In this document: positions 26,285 through 35,659 of the stretch, in pieces | Numbering within the stretch: the stretch's first letter is position 1 | Layout: each line of letters starts with the position of its first letter | Assembly: GCA_039105265.1 (NCBI GenBank) | Contig: JAPFFF010000022.1 | Coordinates: 1,984,001-2,048,000, forward strand | Length of the DNA: 64,000 bases | Reading direction: 5' to 3' | Source of the DNA: Tritrichomonas musculus | Lineage: Eukaryota; Parabasalia; Tritrichomonadida; Tritrichomonadidae | Notes under the pieces: model-generated | Databases searched by the model: none | What the model was told of the DNA's origin: nothing | Seen by the model: only the letters and a program-made list of their open reading frames with translations | Program-made: the position numbers and the translations under genes

Positions 26285-26715
26285 TGCCTCATGAGACTGT
26301 TCACTGCATCAGTACACTCATTCACGGTATTGGTGAGCTGATTTATTTTTGTGGTGATCACGCCAATGGTGTTCTCCAGAGTGGTAATCCGCTTGGTGTA
26401 TTCATCTACTGATGACTGCAATGCATTGATGTCAGCTCGAATGCTTGCAAATTGGATCTCCACCAGGTTGTCACTATCGGATGGCTTGGTGATCTTCTTG
26501 AGAAACACATTACTAGAGCCATCCTTGCCAGTGCGTTTGGTAATCCTGTACTCGCATTCTGGGGTGATTATTTTGTAGGTTTTATTGAGGTAATTGGTGG
26601 TCTTCTCATTGAACATATCCTTGTACTTCTGGTAGAACAGGTCGAACTCCTCAACTGAGTTGAACGTGCGTTGCTCCATCTTGTTATCATTTATAACCCT
26701 AATATCGCAATTCAT
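26281..26715 (-). CDS. Coiled-coil protein with N-terminal globular part (element B)
   Basis: 144 residues, identical to 5345-5779. The C-terminal third is a heptad stalk (SSVDEYTKRITTLENTIGV). The promoter box at 26727-26734 is 11 nt from the ATG. Given its position two genes from the capsid, a spike-base or scaffold role is possible but not shown. Confidence 0.55.
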   Translation of the reverse strand: MNCDIRVINDNKMEQRTFNSVEEFDLFYQKYKDMFNEKTTNYLNKTYKIITPECEYRITKRTGKDGSSNVFLKKITKPSDSDNLVEIQFASIRADINALQSSVDEYTKRITTLENTIGVITTKINQLTNTVNECTDAVNSLMRH

Positions 26716-26726
26716 TTAAAAACGGA

Positions 26727-26734
26727 CAAAAATA
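26727..26734 (-). promoter_or_regulatory. TATTTTTG box of the 144-residue gene (element B)
   Basis: Minus-strand TATTTTTG 11 nt before the ATG; also present at 5791-5798 in A. Confidence 0.5.
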
Positions 26735-26765
26735 TATTCATATGTATGTGGATATTCGATGATGA

Positions 26766-27017
26766 TTAAACCTTGTCCAGTATGGATTTGCCTATGTCAT
26801 TAGCTTTGCTTACGTAATTGAGTCCAGTGCTGATGGTGTCTACAACTGGTCCAACACCTGGTATGAAGTCGGCGATTGGCTTGATTTTATTGATGATACC
26901 CTTTCCAATATCAACCGCCTTTGGGATGTTGCGGATGACAGTTTGAGCTGCATTCTTGAGCTTACTACCGACGTTCTTGAAAGCGTTCTTAATCTTCTTG
27001 AAGATGCCAATACCCAT
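26766..27017 (-). CDS. Amphipathic minor virion protein, pVI-like (element B)
   Basis: 83 residues, identical to the A copy, from the ATG at 27017. The MGIGIFKKIKNAFKNVG start and the internal Gly/Pro-rich hydrophobic segment recall the family-2 protein MGFKSFIT... at 46612, which has the same size class, N-terminal M-G-x-x-x-F start and Gly/Ala-rich centre. The two are probably functional equivalents: membrane-active internal capsid proteins. Confidence 0.55.
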   Translation of the reverse strand: MGIGIFKKIKNAFKNVGSKLKNAAQTVIRNIPKAVDIGKGIINKIKPIADFIPGVGPVVDTISTGLNYVSKANDIGKSILDKV

Positions 27018-27064
27018 TTGGTATATACAAAAATGTGATTTCAAGCTTTTTTCCAAGATACAAA

Positions 27065-29017
27065 ATGAGATACAGGAACGAAAGAGCTCACAATTTGAAA
27101 TACGAGGTTGGGAATGTCAATGACACATTCCAGAAGATGCGAAATATAATCAATGTGAATGATGGTACCAGAAGCTTCTCATTTAGAACTGTCGATTGCC
27201 ATGACCAGCCAGCCCCATTTCACCAAGGCCAGTACTCACAGATTTCATTAACGCATCCCGACCACTTCATTAGCGATATCGACAAAGGCTTCCTCACATT
27301 CCACATCAAACTCGATTTGCAATTGAACACCGATTTGGCCAAATTGCAAGAGATCAATGATCCAAATAACTTCTATAAACTGTTCGTTGGATTTAAGTCC
27401 TCGAACCAATTATTCGACAGGCTCGAGATTCTACATAACAATGTCAATGTCGGATATCAACAAAATGAATGCATTCGCGAGGGCTTCCTATACTCGGTTT
27501 TGAAGCCAGAGACTGAGAAGATGCGTCGCAGATTCGTTCACAGCTTATGGGAGAACATCAGCAATTACAGTCAAACTCATGCTGGTTCATACGTTAATCT
27601 CAATAGCTTCAAGGATGGTGGTAAGACCACAACTGAATTCGACTTGAATGTACCATTTGATGACTTGCTTGCATTACAGGCATTTGACTTATTCCCTAAT
27701 GGAATCATTGGTGATTTATCCATTAGATTCCAAGTCAGTCCAGCTGGTCTTGTTTGGGCTGCCATTGACCCATACACGGTTGCTGAAGCCAAGGCATTCC
27801 TAGAAGATAATGATACCGTATCCCCAGAGGAACTCGATAAACTCAAACAAATCAAAGCTCATGGACATCTCAAACACCAATTCACTCAAATCGGTAACGA
27901 GGCTATCATCCCAGGACCTGGTGATAATCCAAATCCACCATCTCCCGAACCAACACCAACTAAATATCAATTGAAGTTTGAAGTTAGAGAACAATACGTA
28001 TCTGCATCTGGAGGTGATTTCGATGATCTGATTGAAAATTGTTCATTCATCTTTGGATTTACAGATGATGAGTTTACTGAACTTGGAATTGAAAAGACTG
28101 ATGATAATAAAGCAATTTGCCAAGCTCATTATACCAAAGAACATGGTAAATTACCTCAACCATCACATGCAGGTCATGTTTACGTCAATTTCGTATCTAA
28201 AACCGAAGCTAATAAATTGATGAGTGCTTATTACTCATCACAACCAGCAACACTCACTGTTAACCGAATGACCATCACTCTCTGTAAGTCCAACATGCAA
28301 GGCTATTGTGTTTGTGAAGCCACTCGTGCAAGCATTGAATCCATATTACGTGAAGGTCTAGTAATTCCATCTCAAAAGGTCGATTACCATGCATTCCCAA
28401 TTGCAGCTGCCGCTAACGGAATCAAGTCTACATTGAATATCCCATTAATCAATGTCACAAGCATGTCATTGTTGTTCCCCAAGCATCACAATGATTTGAC
28501 TGTATTTGAGAATCCGGTTTACCAAAACTGCTTTTTGAATATTGGTGGTAAGAACTTCCCAGATGAGAATGTCAGTACCATTGGCGCCAGATTCTTCGAA
28601 AGCCAATTAACTGCTGGAGACCTCGATGGTATCACACTCCAATGTTCAAAGGAATTCGAAGATAGCTTCACCATGCCCAAGAACGATGAAAATGGTGTCC
28701 GATATCGCAATACATTGAGTGATGCCACATCATTTGTATTCAATGTCCAAACTGAGCGTGCATCTGCTGGATACTGTTATGATGGCTTAGATGGTGGCAA
28801 AGGCAATATCCAAATTCAAGTCAATGGTCAACCAATATTCACTGGTGATAATGATACGTATTACAAGATTATCGAACCAAGTGGAGCCATTGTTAGACCA
28901 CCACCTGTCCAACTCTGTTTATGCAGAGACACCTACTTCAAGCTCTCACTCGATGGCCTTGAATATATCGATGATGAATCACCAGCTGGCTCACAAGTTG
29001 ATCCAGAAATGGCATAA
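27065..29017 (+). CDS. Double-jelly-roll major capsid protein (element B)
   Basis: 650 residues from the ATG at 27065. It shares with the family-2 capsid (47934-49550) a GLVW motif at the end of the first jelly roll and an LLFP-x-x-H-x-x-x-TVFENP-x-x-x-N-x-x-L-x-x-GG block in the second. A Pro-rich loop (PGPGDNPNPPSPEPTP) sits between the halves, probably a surface insertion with an extra beta domain after it. It is the main building block of the virion-like particle. Two residues differ from A. Confidence 0.83.
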   Translation: MRYRNERAHNLKYEVGNVNDTFQKMRNIINVNDGTRSFSFRTVDCHDQPAPFHQGQYSQISLTHPDHFISDIDKGFLTFHIKLDLQLNTDLAKLQEINDPNNFYKLFVGFKSSNQLFDRLEILHNNVNVGYQQNECIREGFLYSVLKPETEKMRRRFVHSLWENISNYSQTHAGSYVNLNSFKDGGKTTTEFDLNVPFDDLLALQAFDLFPNGIIGDLSIRFQVSPAGLVWAAIDPYTVAEAKAFLEDNDTVSPEELDKLKQIKAHGHLKHQFTQIGNEAIIPGPGDNPNPPSPEPTPTKYQLKFEVREQYVSASGGDFDDLIENCSFIFGFTDDEFTELGIEKTDDNKAICQAHYTKEHGKLPQPSHAGHVYVNFVSKTEANKLMSAYYSSQPATLTVNRMTITLCKSNMQGYCVCEATRASIESILREGLVIPSQKVDYHAFPIAAAANGIKSTLNIPLINVTSMSLLFPKHHNDLTVFENPVYQNCFLNIGGKNFPDENVSTIGARFFESQLTAGDLDGITLQCSKEFEDSFTMPKNDENGVRYRNTLSDATSFVFNVQTERASAGYCYDGLDGGKGNIQIQVNGQPIFTGDNDTYYKIIEPSGAIVRPPPVQLCLCRDTYFKLSLDGLEYIDDESPAGSQVDPEMA

Positions 29018-29041
29018 GAAATATGGCATTAGGGGTAAAAA

Positions 29042-29049
29042 TATTTTTG
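29042..29049 (+). promoter_or_regulatory. TATTTTTG box of the post-capsid gene (element B)
   Basis: TATTTTTG 10 nt before the ATG at 29060; the same box is at 8106-8113 in A. Confidence 0.55.
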
Positions 29050-29059
29050 CACTTTGGAA

Positions 29060-29698
29060 ATGTCTCTCCATAAGGCTAGAATTCTATCAAGTGAGAATGA
29101 TGCGAGTGTTAAGCAAGAGCAGAATGTGAATATTAAGATCGCTGCTAATAGACCTCCACCAGTTCAGCCGGTATCATACCCTCAAGTCCCACAGATGCAA
29201 CCCCAAATGGGATACAACCCCAAAGGGGGTTATCCTCAAAATGGTACCCAGGATGCAAATTTTACTACAGCCTCGACAACTGGTCCATATCCATCAGTTG
29301 CTCCAATAAACAGTCCACCGAAAGGAACTATGTTCCCTGAGTCTTCGACAATCGATCATTCATTAGACCCCGACACTGACGACTTGGGTACCAAAAATAA
29401 ATTCCTCGAGATATTGCTGAATATCTATGAGACCAATCCACTGAGGATGAACAACTATCTTGTGTGTCATAGCAATACGCTGATGGAGCTCATTAAGATA
29501 CTCACTAAGGCTGACAAGGTTGAGCTGGTCATCAATGAGGACAGTGGGTGCACTGGTTGTGTTTCAAACTCGAAGTACATGAAAATTGATAAGATATTGG
29601 TGTCCAAAAACGGGGTATCCAATGAGTTGAAATATGGATATAACCATGTATGGACTGAGCTCATAAGGCACTCGATATCACTCAAAATTTGTATTTAA
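29060..29698 (+). CDS. Conserved post-capsid protein (element B)
   Basis: 212 residues from MSLHKARILSS. The N-terminal half is Pro/Gln/Tyr-rich and disordered; the C-terminal 90 residues (FLEILLNIYETNP, KVELVINEDSGCTGCVSNSK, VSKNGVSNELKYGYNHVW) match the C-terminal part of the family-2 protein at 49860-50387 (VEIYTDDNPGCCVAKVSP). Both follow the capsid gene at the same place. Two short palindrome-bearing segments (29216-29231 and 29324-29336) are in-frame differences from element A. The role is unknown but must be tied to the capsid in both families. Confidence 0.6.
   Translation: MSLHKARILSSENDASVKQEQNVNIKIAANRPPPVQPVSYPQVPQMQPQMGYNPKGGYPQNGTQDANFTTASTTGPYPSVAPINSPPKGTMFPESSTIDHSLDPDTDDLGTKNKFLEILLNIYETNPLRMNNYLVCHSNTLMELIKILTKADKVELVINEDSGCTGCVSNSKYMKIDKILVSKNGVSNELKYGYNHVWTELIRHSISLKICI
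29216..29231. repeat. In-frame palindromic segment 1
   Basis: AACCCC-AAAG-GGGTT-type hairpin inside an 18-bp segment present in element B and not in A; it adds six codons (about NPKGGY) to the disordered N-terminal half of the post-capsid protein. Confidence 0.6.
29324..29336. repeat. In-frame palindromic segment 2
   Basis: GGAAC-TAT-GTTCC hairpin inside an extra segment of roughly 30 bp present in B and not in A, again in frame. Confidence 0.55.
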
Positions 29699-29708
29699 AT
29701 TTGCATAA

Positions 29709-29858
29709 ATGTCCAGCGCTAGTGAAATCATTATGAATATACTATTGGGATTGCTATTGGTGACCAATGTAGTTGAACTGCTATTACTGGTATCGGTTAC
29801 AGCAGAAGATGAACCACCTGAGCTGACCGATGAGCTGAGGCGTACATTGTATGCGTAA
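29709..29858 (+). CDS. Small single-pass membrane protein (element B)
   Basis: 49 residues: MSSASEIIMN, a hydrophobic span of about 25 residues (ILLGLLLVTNVVELLLLVSV), then an acidic tail (EDEPPELTDELRR). The ATG is preceded by AATTTGCATAA, like the sequence before the gene at 10093. It fits between the post-capsid gene and the packaging ATPase with 10 and 19 nt to spare. No homologue recognised; a viral membrane or release factor is possible. Confidence 0.45.
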   Translation: MSSASEIIMNILLGLLLVTNVVELLLLVSVTAEDEPPELTDELRRTLYA

Positions 29859-29864
29859 GAGCTT

Positions 29865-29872
29865 TATTTTTG
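29865..29872 (+). promoter_or_regulatory. TATTTTTG box of the packaging ATPase gene
   Basis: TATTTTTG ends five bases before the ATG at 29878 (TATTTTTG-ATTAA-ATG). Confidence 0.55.
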
Positions 29873-29877
29873 ATTAA

Positions 29878-30738
29878 ATGTTATATTACAAACGCCTACA
29901 ACCAACCCTTTTCGACTATACATCTATTGAATTATCAGATAGTTCCAGTGAGGATCCAATTGATCTTGATACATTCGATAGGTACCAGAGGCAGCAACCG
30001 GTATCCAAGAGGTTTGATGTTGATGCGGCTATGAATGAGGCCTATTCCAAGAATAGGGATAAAATCACGAATGCATCCATAAGGCCAATCGCTAATGGGA
30101 TCTATGCGTGGTACAATACTTTGAACATACTGGTGGCATCACAAGGCAAAGGCAAGAGCCATACAGTAATTCGCGATATCATTCAAATGAGTAGACTCAA
30201 TAATGGGGGTTTTCATATGATTGTATATGTGAGTAAGAATGGTATTATAAATGATTCCACATTTGAATCTCAACGCGAGCTCATCAACTTGCCCATTGAG
30301 GTCGTCGCTGATAGTAATGCTGAACGGTATTTGAAGGAACTCGATCTATGGAAGGAGTTGTATAACAAATATAGCTCGGTTGGGAAGACATCTATAGACG
30401 AGTCCAAGCTGCAGCAGATGTTTGAGTTCCTCCATATCAACAAACTCGGGAAACCCAATGTACCACTCAACACCATAATCCTGTGCGAGGACTTCATTAA
30501 GAGCAAGCTGTTGAAATCAGCATACTTCACAAACTATATCACCCAGTTGCGTCATAAGAACTCAATCGTATACATCAATATCCAGTTCTTCAAGGGTGTG
30601 CCGACCGATTACAAAAATAACTGCACATCATTCTTCATATTCAATGGGTTCTCACGACAGAAACTCAATTACATATATCAGCAGGTGAGCATACCTTGTG
30701 AGTTCGAGGAGTTGTGGCAAAAATATAGGACCTTATAG
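29878..30738 (+). CDS. FtsK/HerA-type genome packaging ATPase (element B)
   Basis: 286 residues. Walker A is NILVASQGKGKSHT (about 82-95) and Walker B is NTIILCEDF (about 198-206), followed by the arginine-rich segment TQLRHKNSIVYINIQ and a conserved NGFSRQKLNYIYQQ C-terminal motif. This is the A32-like ATPase that pumps DNA into capsids in Polintons and large DNA viruses. Size is as expected. It lies near the right end of B, downstream of the capsid cluster. Confidence 0.82.
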   Translation: MLYYKRLQPTLFDYTSIELSDSSSEDPIDLDTFDRYQRQQPVSKRFDVDAAMNEAYSKNRDKITNASIRPIANGIYAWYNTLNILVASQGKGKSHTVIRDIIQMSRLNNGGFHMIVYVSKNGIINDSTFESQRELINLPIEVVADSNAERYLKELDLWKELYNKYSSVGKTSIDESKLQQMFEFLHINKLGKPNVPLNTIILCEDFIKSKLLKSAYFTNYITQLRHKNSIVYINIQFFKGVPTDYKNNCTSFFIFNGFSRQKLNYIYQQVSIPCEFEELWQKYRTL

Positions 30739-30800
30739 GGCCATGATTTCATATTGGTGAACACGGTTGAACATGATATGCAAGTGGTGTACTCAAAGAT

Positions 30801-31280
30801 TTAGGCAAAATCTGGGTCAGCATCCAATACCAAATCCTGATGCTTGCCGATGAGTACATCAGGTTCTGCAATATTGTATTTTTCACGTAATTTGGCGATG
30901 AGATCCTTGGTATTTATATTGGTTCTCTCAATCGAGTAGTTGTAATACGGGCATTCATTGTATTCATGCTTTTCGGTATTCCCATTTACGAAGAACTCCT
31001 GCATGTTGACACTCAATTTGCGTCTACTATTGGATGTCAATTTGACAAATTCGAGGTTCATCTCCTTGAGCTTATTAGGGTAGAATCTAATGGTTTCAGT
31101 ACCATTCTGGAGTGATACATATAGGACCCTCGCGAGGTACAATGAGTTCTTCAAATTGAATGGGAACTTGTCACATAATATCGCGAAATTGCATTTTGCA
31201 AATTCATCAGGCTTTGGCAATAGGGCTACTAGTGTGTTGATGTATTCGTAGACATTGGAGTAGCTTGGAGTGGCTTCCAT
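30801..31280 (-). CDS. Hypothetical protein at right end of element B
   Basis: 159 residues, starting MEATPSYSNVYEYINTLVALL. Mixed alpha/beta composition (FNLKNSLYLARVLYVSL, ETIRFYPNKLKEM) and no recognised motif. It converges on the ATPase gene and is the last gene before the right TIR. No promoter box of the common type precedes it; the spacer has GATAAAAAATC. Confidence 0.5.
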   Translation of the reverse strand: MEATPSYSNVYEYINTLVALLPKPDEFAKCNFAILCDKFPFNLKNSLYLARVLYVSLQNGTETIRFYPNKLKEMNLEFVKLTSNSRRKLSVNMQEFFVNGNTEKHEYNECPYYNYSIERTNINTKDLIAKLREKYNIAEPDVLIGKHQDLVLDADPDFA

Positions 31281-31371
31281 TTGGGATGCGATAAAAAATC
31301 AATATTCAAATATAAAAATAGGTTTTCTCAAAATCATCTGAGTCCCCAAATATGGAATATTTTTGTCTGTC

Positions 31372-31530
31372 ATAGCTTGCTCCATTAGCTTGTCCCATCG
31401 GTCTGTGTCGCCATCGGTCTGTTCCATTAGCTTGCTCCATCGGTCTGTTCCATTAGCTTGCTCCATTAGCTTGTCCCATCGGTCTGTGTCGCCATCGGTC
31501 TGTTCCATCAGCTTGTTCCATATGTTGGCC
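31372..31530. repeat. Tandem array inside the right TIR of element B
   Basis: Imperfect units built from CCATTAGCTTG, CTCCATCGGTCTGTTC and TGTGTCGCCATCGGTC repeat about five times. Its open frames on either strand are simply translations of the repeat and have no independent support as genes. Confidence 0.75.
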
Positions 31531-31586
31531 ATAAGTGGTCCCATATGTGGTCCCATAAGTGGTTCATAAGTGGTCCATAAGTGGGT

Positions 31587-31811
31587 TATTTTTGGAATTT
31601 GTATGGGCCCAAATATAAGCGTTTTATAAGCGTTTTGGGGTGAATTCACTATGGGCACAAAATAGGGAATTCTATGTGACCCCAGAATATGGGTCCAAAT
31701 GTGGGGTCAAATGCAGGTTCAAAATATGGGGTTGTGGGTGTATGCTATTTTTGATATTTAGAAGGGGGCCAAAAAGGGGTCATTTAAAGCGTTTTAAGTG
31801 GGGATTTATCT
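31587..31811 (-). repeat. Right terminal inverted repeat of element B
   Basis: Reverse complement of the left TIR over 225 bp, ending GGATTTATCT. GGTC follows immediately and continues into element C, where the fibre coding frame becomes recognisable within a few codons. Confidence 0.85.
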
Positions 31812-33661
31812 GGTCCCGATTCGGAACACCCATCACTACTGATGTCAAGGAGATGAAGAGCAAAGTCGATGCCCTCAGTTCGGAGATGGTTGATCAGCAA
31901 GCCAAGACGAAGTACCTCGAGAAAGAGGTCGATAAGATCGATATGAAAGCGAATGTCGGTATCGCACTAGGTGTTGCGGGATGCGTTTTGGGTGCAACTG
32001 GGATAGGTGTCGCTGGAAAGGCCCTGTCATTCGCGTCGAAAGGAGTGGCTAGGGAGTTGGTGAATACGGTTACGAAGGTTACTGACGTCGGAGCTGACGT
32101 AGTTGAAGACATGGCTGGAGCCCTTACTGATGAGTTGCCGGACATAGGTGCTGACGTGTTCTTCGGGGACATGATGTCCATGCCGGTTGGAAGGGCAGCT
32201 GCTACGGAGATGTCGAACGCGGATAGACTCAACAAGATCGTCGAATGGTGTGATGCTGAGTACGTACCTATAACCGAGATGTCGTTCACGGATGAACTAG
32301 ATGATCCATCTAAGGTGGCTATGACACTGACGTCGACGATGGATGTCTGCAAACGATTCCGCCACACGATGAAGCCGATGATCAAGACACTAGCGACTGC
32401 GGTTGAAGATACTATCCATGAGAGTGAGTTGGTTCGCGACGACGTCATCGATGTTGTCGGGAAGATAGATCCAATTCAACTCGTTGCTGAAGACACGATT
32501 ACAGATGGATTGATCAAAGCTAGACTGCTGGTGAGGAAGATAAGCGAATACAACGACGTCGATTACGAAGAGAACGTGGTTACTATCAAGATCGTCAACG
32601 GTGCTATCTTTCAGTATACTGGCACGGACACATTCCCGACAGCGACAATGAATGGCTCTGCTACGCAGATCACGATCGGGAACCCGCTCAATGTTCAAGT
32701 CATGAGTATCACGATCAAGGAGAACACTGCTGTCAGACATTTGAGCTTCACTACTAACGACATTGCGTATAGGTGTGATGTTGACGCGATACAGAAGAAG
32801 ATAGATTCCCTACACGATCAACTCGAACATAATGATAGATCACTGACAACCACGTTGAATGATCTCCAGCAGTATCTCGAAGACAATTACATGTCATGGG
32901 ATCAAGTCGAAGCTGGGTACTACGACAAGATGGACTGGGATAACAAGTTCGCGTTGAAGACATCGTTGGACGAATATGCCCTGAAGAGTGAGATACTTAC
33001 GACATTGAATGAGTACATGCTGAAGACAGATATGCCAGATGATTATGCTACGATGGGTGATCTCGATGGATATGCACGTAAAGATGAGATACCAACGGAC
33101 TATGTTAAGGCGGCTATCCTAGATGACTACATGCTGAAGACAGATATGCCAGACGATTATGTCGTTGTTGATCAGTTGGATAAGCATATACTGAAGAGTG
33201 AGCTACCAAATAATGATATTACATTAGGTTCGTACCGGAAGCTAGACAACATATTGGTTTACTCGGAGATGACAGTCGAATCGTTGACTACTAGTTCTGG
33301 ATACGAATACGCGAAGGTAACTCCAACGACTGGTAATCCAAATGGTATTCACTTCATTGGTAGATACATCGATGCTGAAACGAATGAAACGGTTAATTTC
33401 GACATCATCTGGAAGACATCATCTGATCAGGGCGTAACAAAGAATTACTATCTGAATGGTGCTTTCTATGGGGTTCGTCTTCAGTACAATATAAACACTG
33501 GCTACATATATGCTAGACATTACTCGAACAATGGCATGCGGGAATGTTCATTGACGCTCACTCATGCGTATATACCATCTGATTCACTCATGTTGAAGAG
33601 TGAGTATAAAGCTAAGATAGCTGAGTTGGAATCGCGAATAGCCGCATTGGAATCGACCTGA
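31812..33661 (+). pseudogene. Fibre-like protein, C-terminal part (element C)
   Basis: From the left limit of element C this frame matches the second module of the giant fibre of element D: SKVDALSSEMVDQQ, a Gly/Ala-rich hydrophobic segment (GIALGVAGCVLGATGIGVAG), a Cys-containing helical pair, then stalk repeats (EYMLKTDMPDDYATMGDL, YMLKTDMPDDYVVVDQL) and a short coiled-coil end (KIAELESRIAALES). The stalk units are longer and more numerous than in D. It is part of a broken element. Confidence 0.6.
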
Positions 33662-33680
33662 ACCCAAAAATGACGCTCAT

Positions 33681-34202
33681 TCAGTCAACGACGTACTTCA
33701 AACATAAGTGATATACATTGACGAGGTCGTTAAACTCTTTGTTGTAGACTTGTTTGAAGTCGGTGACTATCTCTCCGGACTCAGTTACGATCTTAATGGC
33801 ATCGACCTTCTGTATCGGTGATACCTCAGCGACGCAACATCCAGGGTTGTCATCAGTGTAGATCTCGACGTTGCCGCCTGTAACCGATTTGATGATTGAG
33901 GCGAGGTCTTGGATAGGTACGATGATGGTACGTTTGCTGACGAGGTTACTGATGAGGGCTTTGTCTTGATCGAGCAGAATCTTCGCGTAGGTCTCGAGAA
34001 TGAGTGATCGTACGTCGGTGTTGACAACGGGTTCTTCTGGCACGATCGGTAGTTCACGGGTGATAACGATGTCTTCCTTCCCGTCGTCGCGCTTGTTGAT
34101 GAAGATTTTGTTATTGATGTTGTTATTCGACTGTGATGCCGATGTCGGTTCAAGGGATACGTTCGCATTGACTCCAGTGTTGAGGTTCCTCTTCTTAATC
34201 AT
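33681..34202 (-). CDS. Conserved post-capsid protein (element C)
   Basis: 173 residues starting MIKKRNLNTGVNANVSLE, closely similar to 49860-50387. It contains the YTDDNPGCCVAEVSPIQK segment shared in looser form with family 1. It converges on the fibre frame with 19 nt between them. Confidence 0.6.
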   Translation of the reverse strand: MIKKRNLNTGVNANVSLEPTSASQSNNNINNKIFINKRDDGKEDIVITRELPIVPEEPVVNTDVRSLILETYAKILLDQDKALISNLVSKRTIIVPIQDLASIIKSVTGGNVEIYTDDNPGCCVAEVSPIQKVDAIKIVTESGEIVTDFKQVYNKEFNDLVNVYHLCLKYVVD

Positions 34203-34236
34203 TTTTGGGGCATAAAAAAAACGTGGAAACCGCTGA

Positions 34237-34416
34237 TCAATAGGAGTTCACGTCGTCTTTGAACACCACTAACTGCTTAGCGTTGACGCGTCTCGATGAC
34301 TGAGAAAGGTTCTCTTTGGAATGTGTCGGTGGATGAACACATTTAGGTTGGGTTATAGGAGGATTCGGTGTTGTGTGTTGCTTATGAGACATCACTTGAA
34401 CTGACCTGCTCGACAT
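34237..34416 (-). CDS. Small protein of the post-capsid pair (element C)
   Basis: 59 residues, MSSRSVQVMSHKQHTTPN... ending NAKQLVVFKDDVNSY, equivalent to 49638-49826 in D. Both ends are conserved while the Pro/His-rich middle drifts. Position between capsid and post-capsid gene is the same in C and D, which supports a real gene. Confidence 0.5.
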   Translation of the reverse strand: MSSRSVQVMSHKQHTTPNPPITQPKCVHPPTHSKENLSQSSRRVNAKQLVVFKDDVNSY

Positions 34417-34432
34417 TTCAGGGACGATGAAC

Positions 34433-35649
34433 TCACCTACTCGTAATGTCGTAGGACCCGATCTCAACGACGGGTGGCATGCCATTTGGTTGAACATGAA
34501 TGGATATGACGGTGTCTTGAAGCAAAGCCATGATAGGTGGTGTCGTGACGTTAGTGGTGTAGTTGTTGTTAGGTAGATCGCATACGATTTCGTAAGTGAT
34601 TGGGGTGTTTGATGTCTGTCCCTGTTGGAATGTGTTATCGGTCTCGGTTGGAAGTCCGATGAAGAAGGATGTTCTATCACGACTGACCCTACCGGTCGTT
34701 TTGTTCCAATCTTCTGTGTTGGTCAATGACTGAACGATCTCTTTGTTGAACCCTGTTTGCTCTCCATTGACGTTCATAGCATTCTGGCACAACTCGATGA
34801 ACATGGGATCTGAACCATTTGTCGCGAATGGGATGGTTGGGACGACTCCGTAACCGCCGCACCTCAACTGGAAGTTACTGAACTGGGGGTTCTTGAAGAT
34901 GGTGTGATGGTTAGCCGTTAAGGGGAATAGGAAGAAGATGGAGTCGACGAATCGGGGAGTGATTGTCTGTGTCGTAGATCCGTGTCCGACACCTAGTGGT
35001 TTACTCATCGATGTGAACGTCAGAATCTGGGTGGGGAAGATGAGTGCTTGATAGATATCTCCGTCAATACCGAAGTTAGGGATGACGCTGTAGCAGTCAT
35101 GTATCTCGTAATTGCGTCTAACGGTGAGGGTACGGGCTCCAGCAGTGACAGTACCGCCGACGTTATTGATCCATATAGACGATTGACCTCCGATCTGAAT
35201 GAACTCGTTCGTAGTCTCCGAGAGCTTGAATTTAATGTACTGTTCAGGGTCATGTAATAGAGCTTCAGGCATACCACATGGACAGTATACTTCTCGACAG
35301 AATCCATGGCGTCTTTGAACCCAACCCATAGTCCATTAAAGTCATAACCGTTTATGCCGTTTAATGCGGACGTTTGGGCAATATTTAAGTCGACATCGAT
35401 CTTCATGTTGGCTTTGATGAAACCGTTATAGATGTCGGCGGTGTTATCACAAGTAGGGCTGATGATGAATGTCGTGAACGAACCTGCATGAATAGGTGCT
35501 GAAGGACTGTATGATGCTTGGGCGTCGATAACGTACTTCTTGTTAGTATAGGACATGGCAATAGCATTATCGACTATATCGAAATAGCTGGCTACCTGGG
35601 TATTGACCTCAGCTGATGTCTTGTGGAAGACTTCGTTGTTGAACGTCAT
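34433..35649 (-). pseudogene. Major capsid protein remnant (element C)
   Basis: Matches the family-2 capsid of element D at both ends (MTFNNEVFHKTSAEVNTQVA at the start, PPVVEIGSYDITSR at the end) and in the conserved FPLTANHHTIFKNP block. The copy is shorter than D's and looks broken. Confidence 0.7.
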
Positions 35650-35659
35650 TTAAGGTGAA

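Larger units (their letters stand above)
8487..31811 (+). mobile_element. Polinton/Maverick element B (family 1, TIR to TIR)
   Basis: About 23.3 kb bounded by 225-bp inverted repeats that start AGATAAATCC and end GGATTTATCT. It encodes KilA-N, polymerase B, fibre, integrase, capsid, packaging ATPase and accessory proteins. GGTC directly abuts both ends, which may be part of a target-site duplication; Polintons usually show 5-6 bp, so this is only suggestive. Most of the gene set looks whole, with about three breaks. It is somewhat longer than the usual 15-20 kb. Confidence 0.85.

Noticed and set aside
31299-31658. Open frame with WDKLMEQ/TDRW repeats on the minus strand at B's right end
   Set aside because: It is the translation of the tandem array and terminal repeat; no promoter box, no family, and its extent is set by repeat units.
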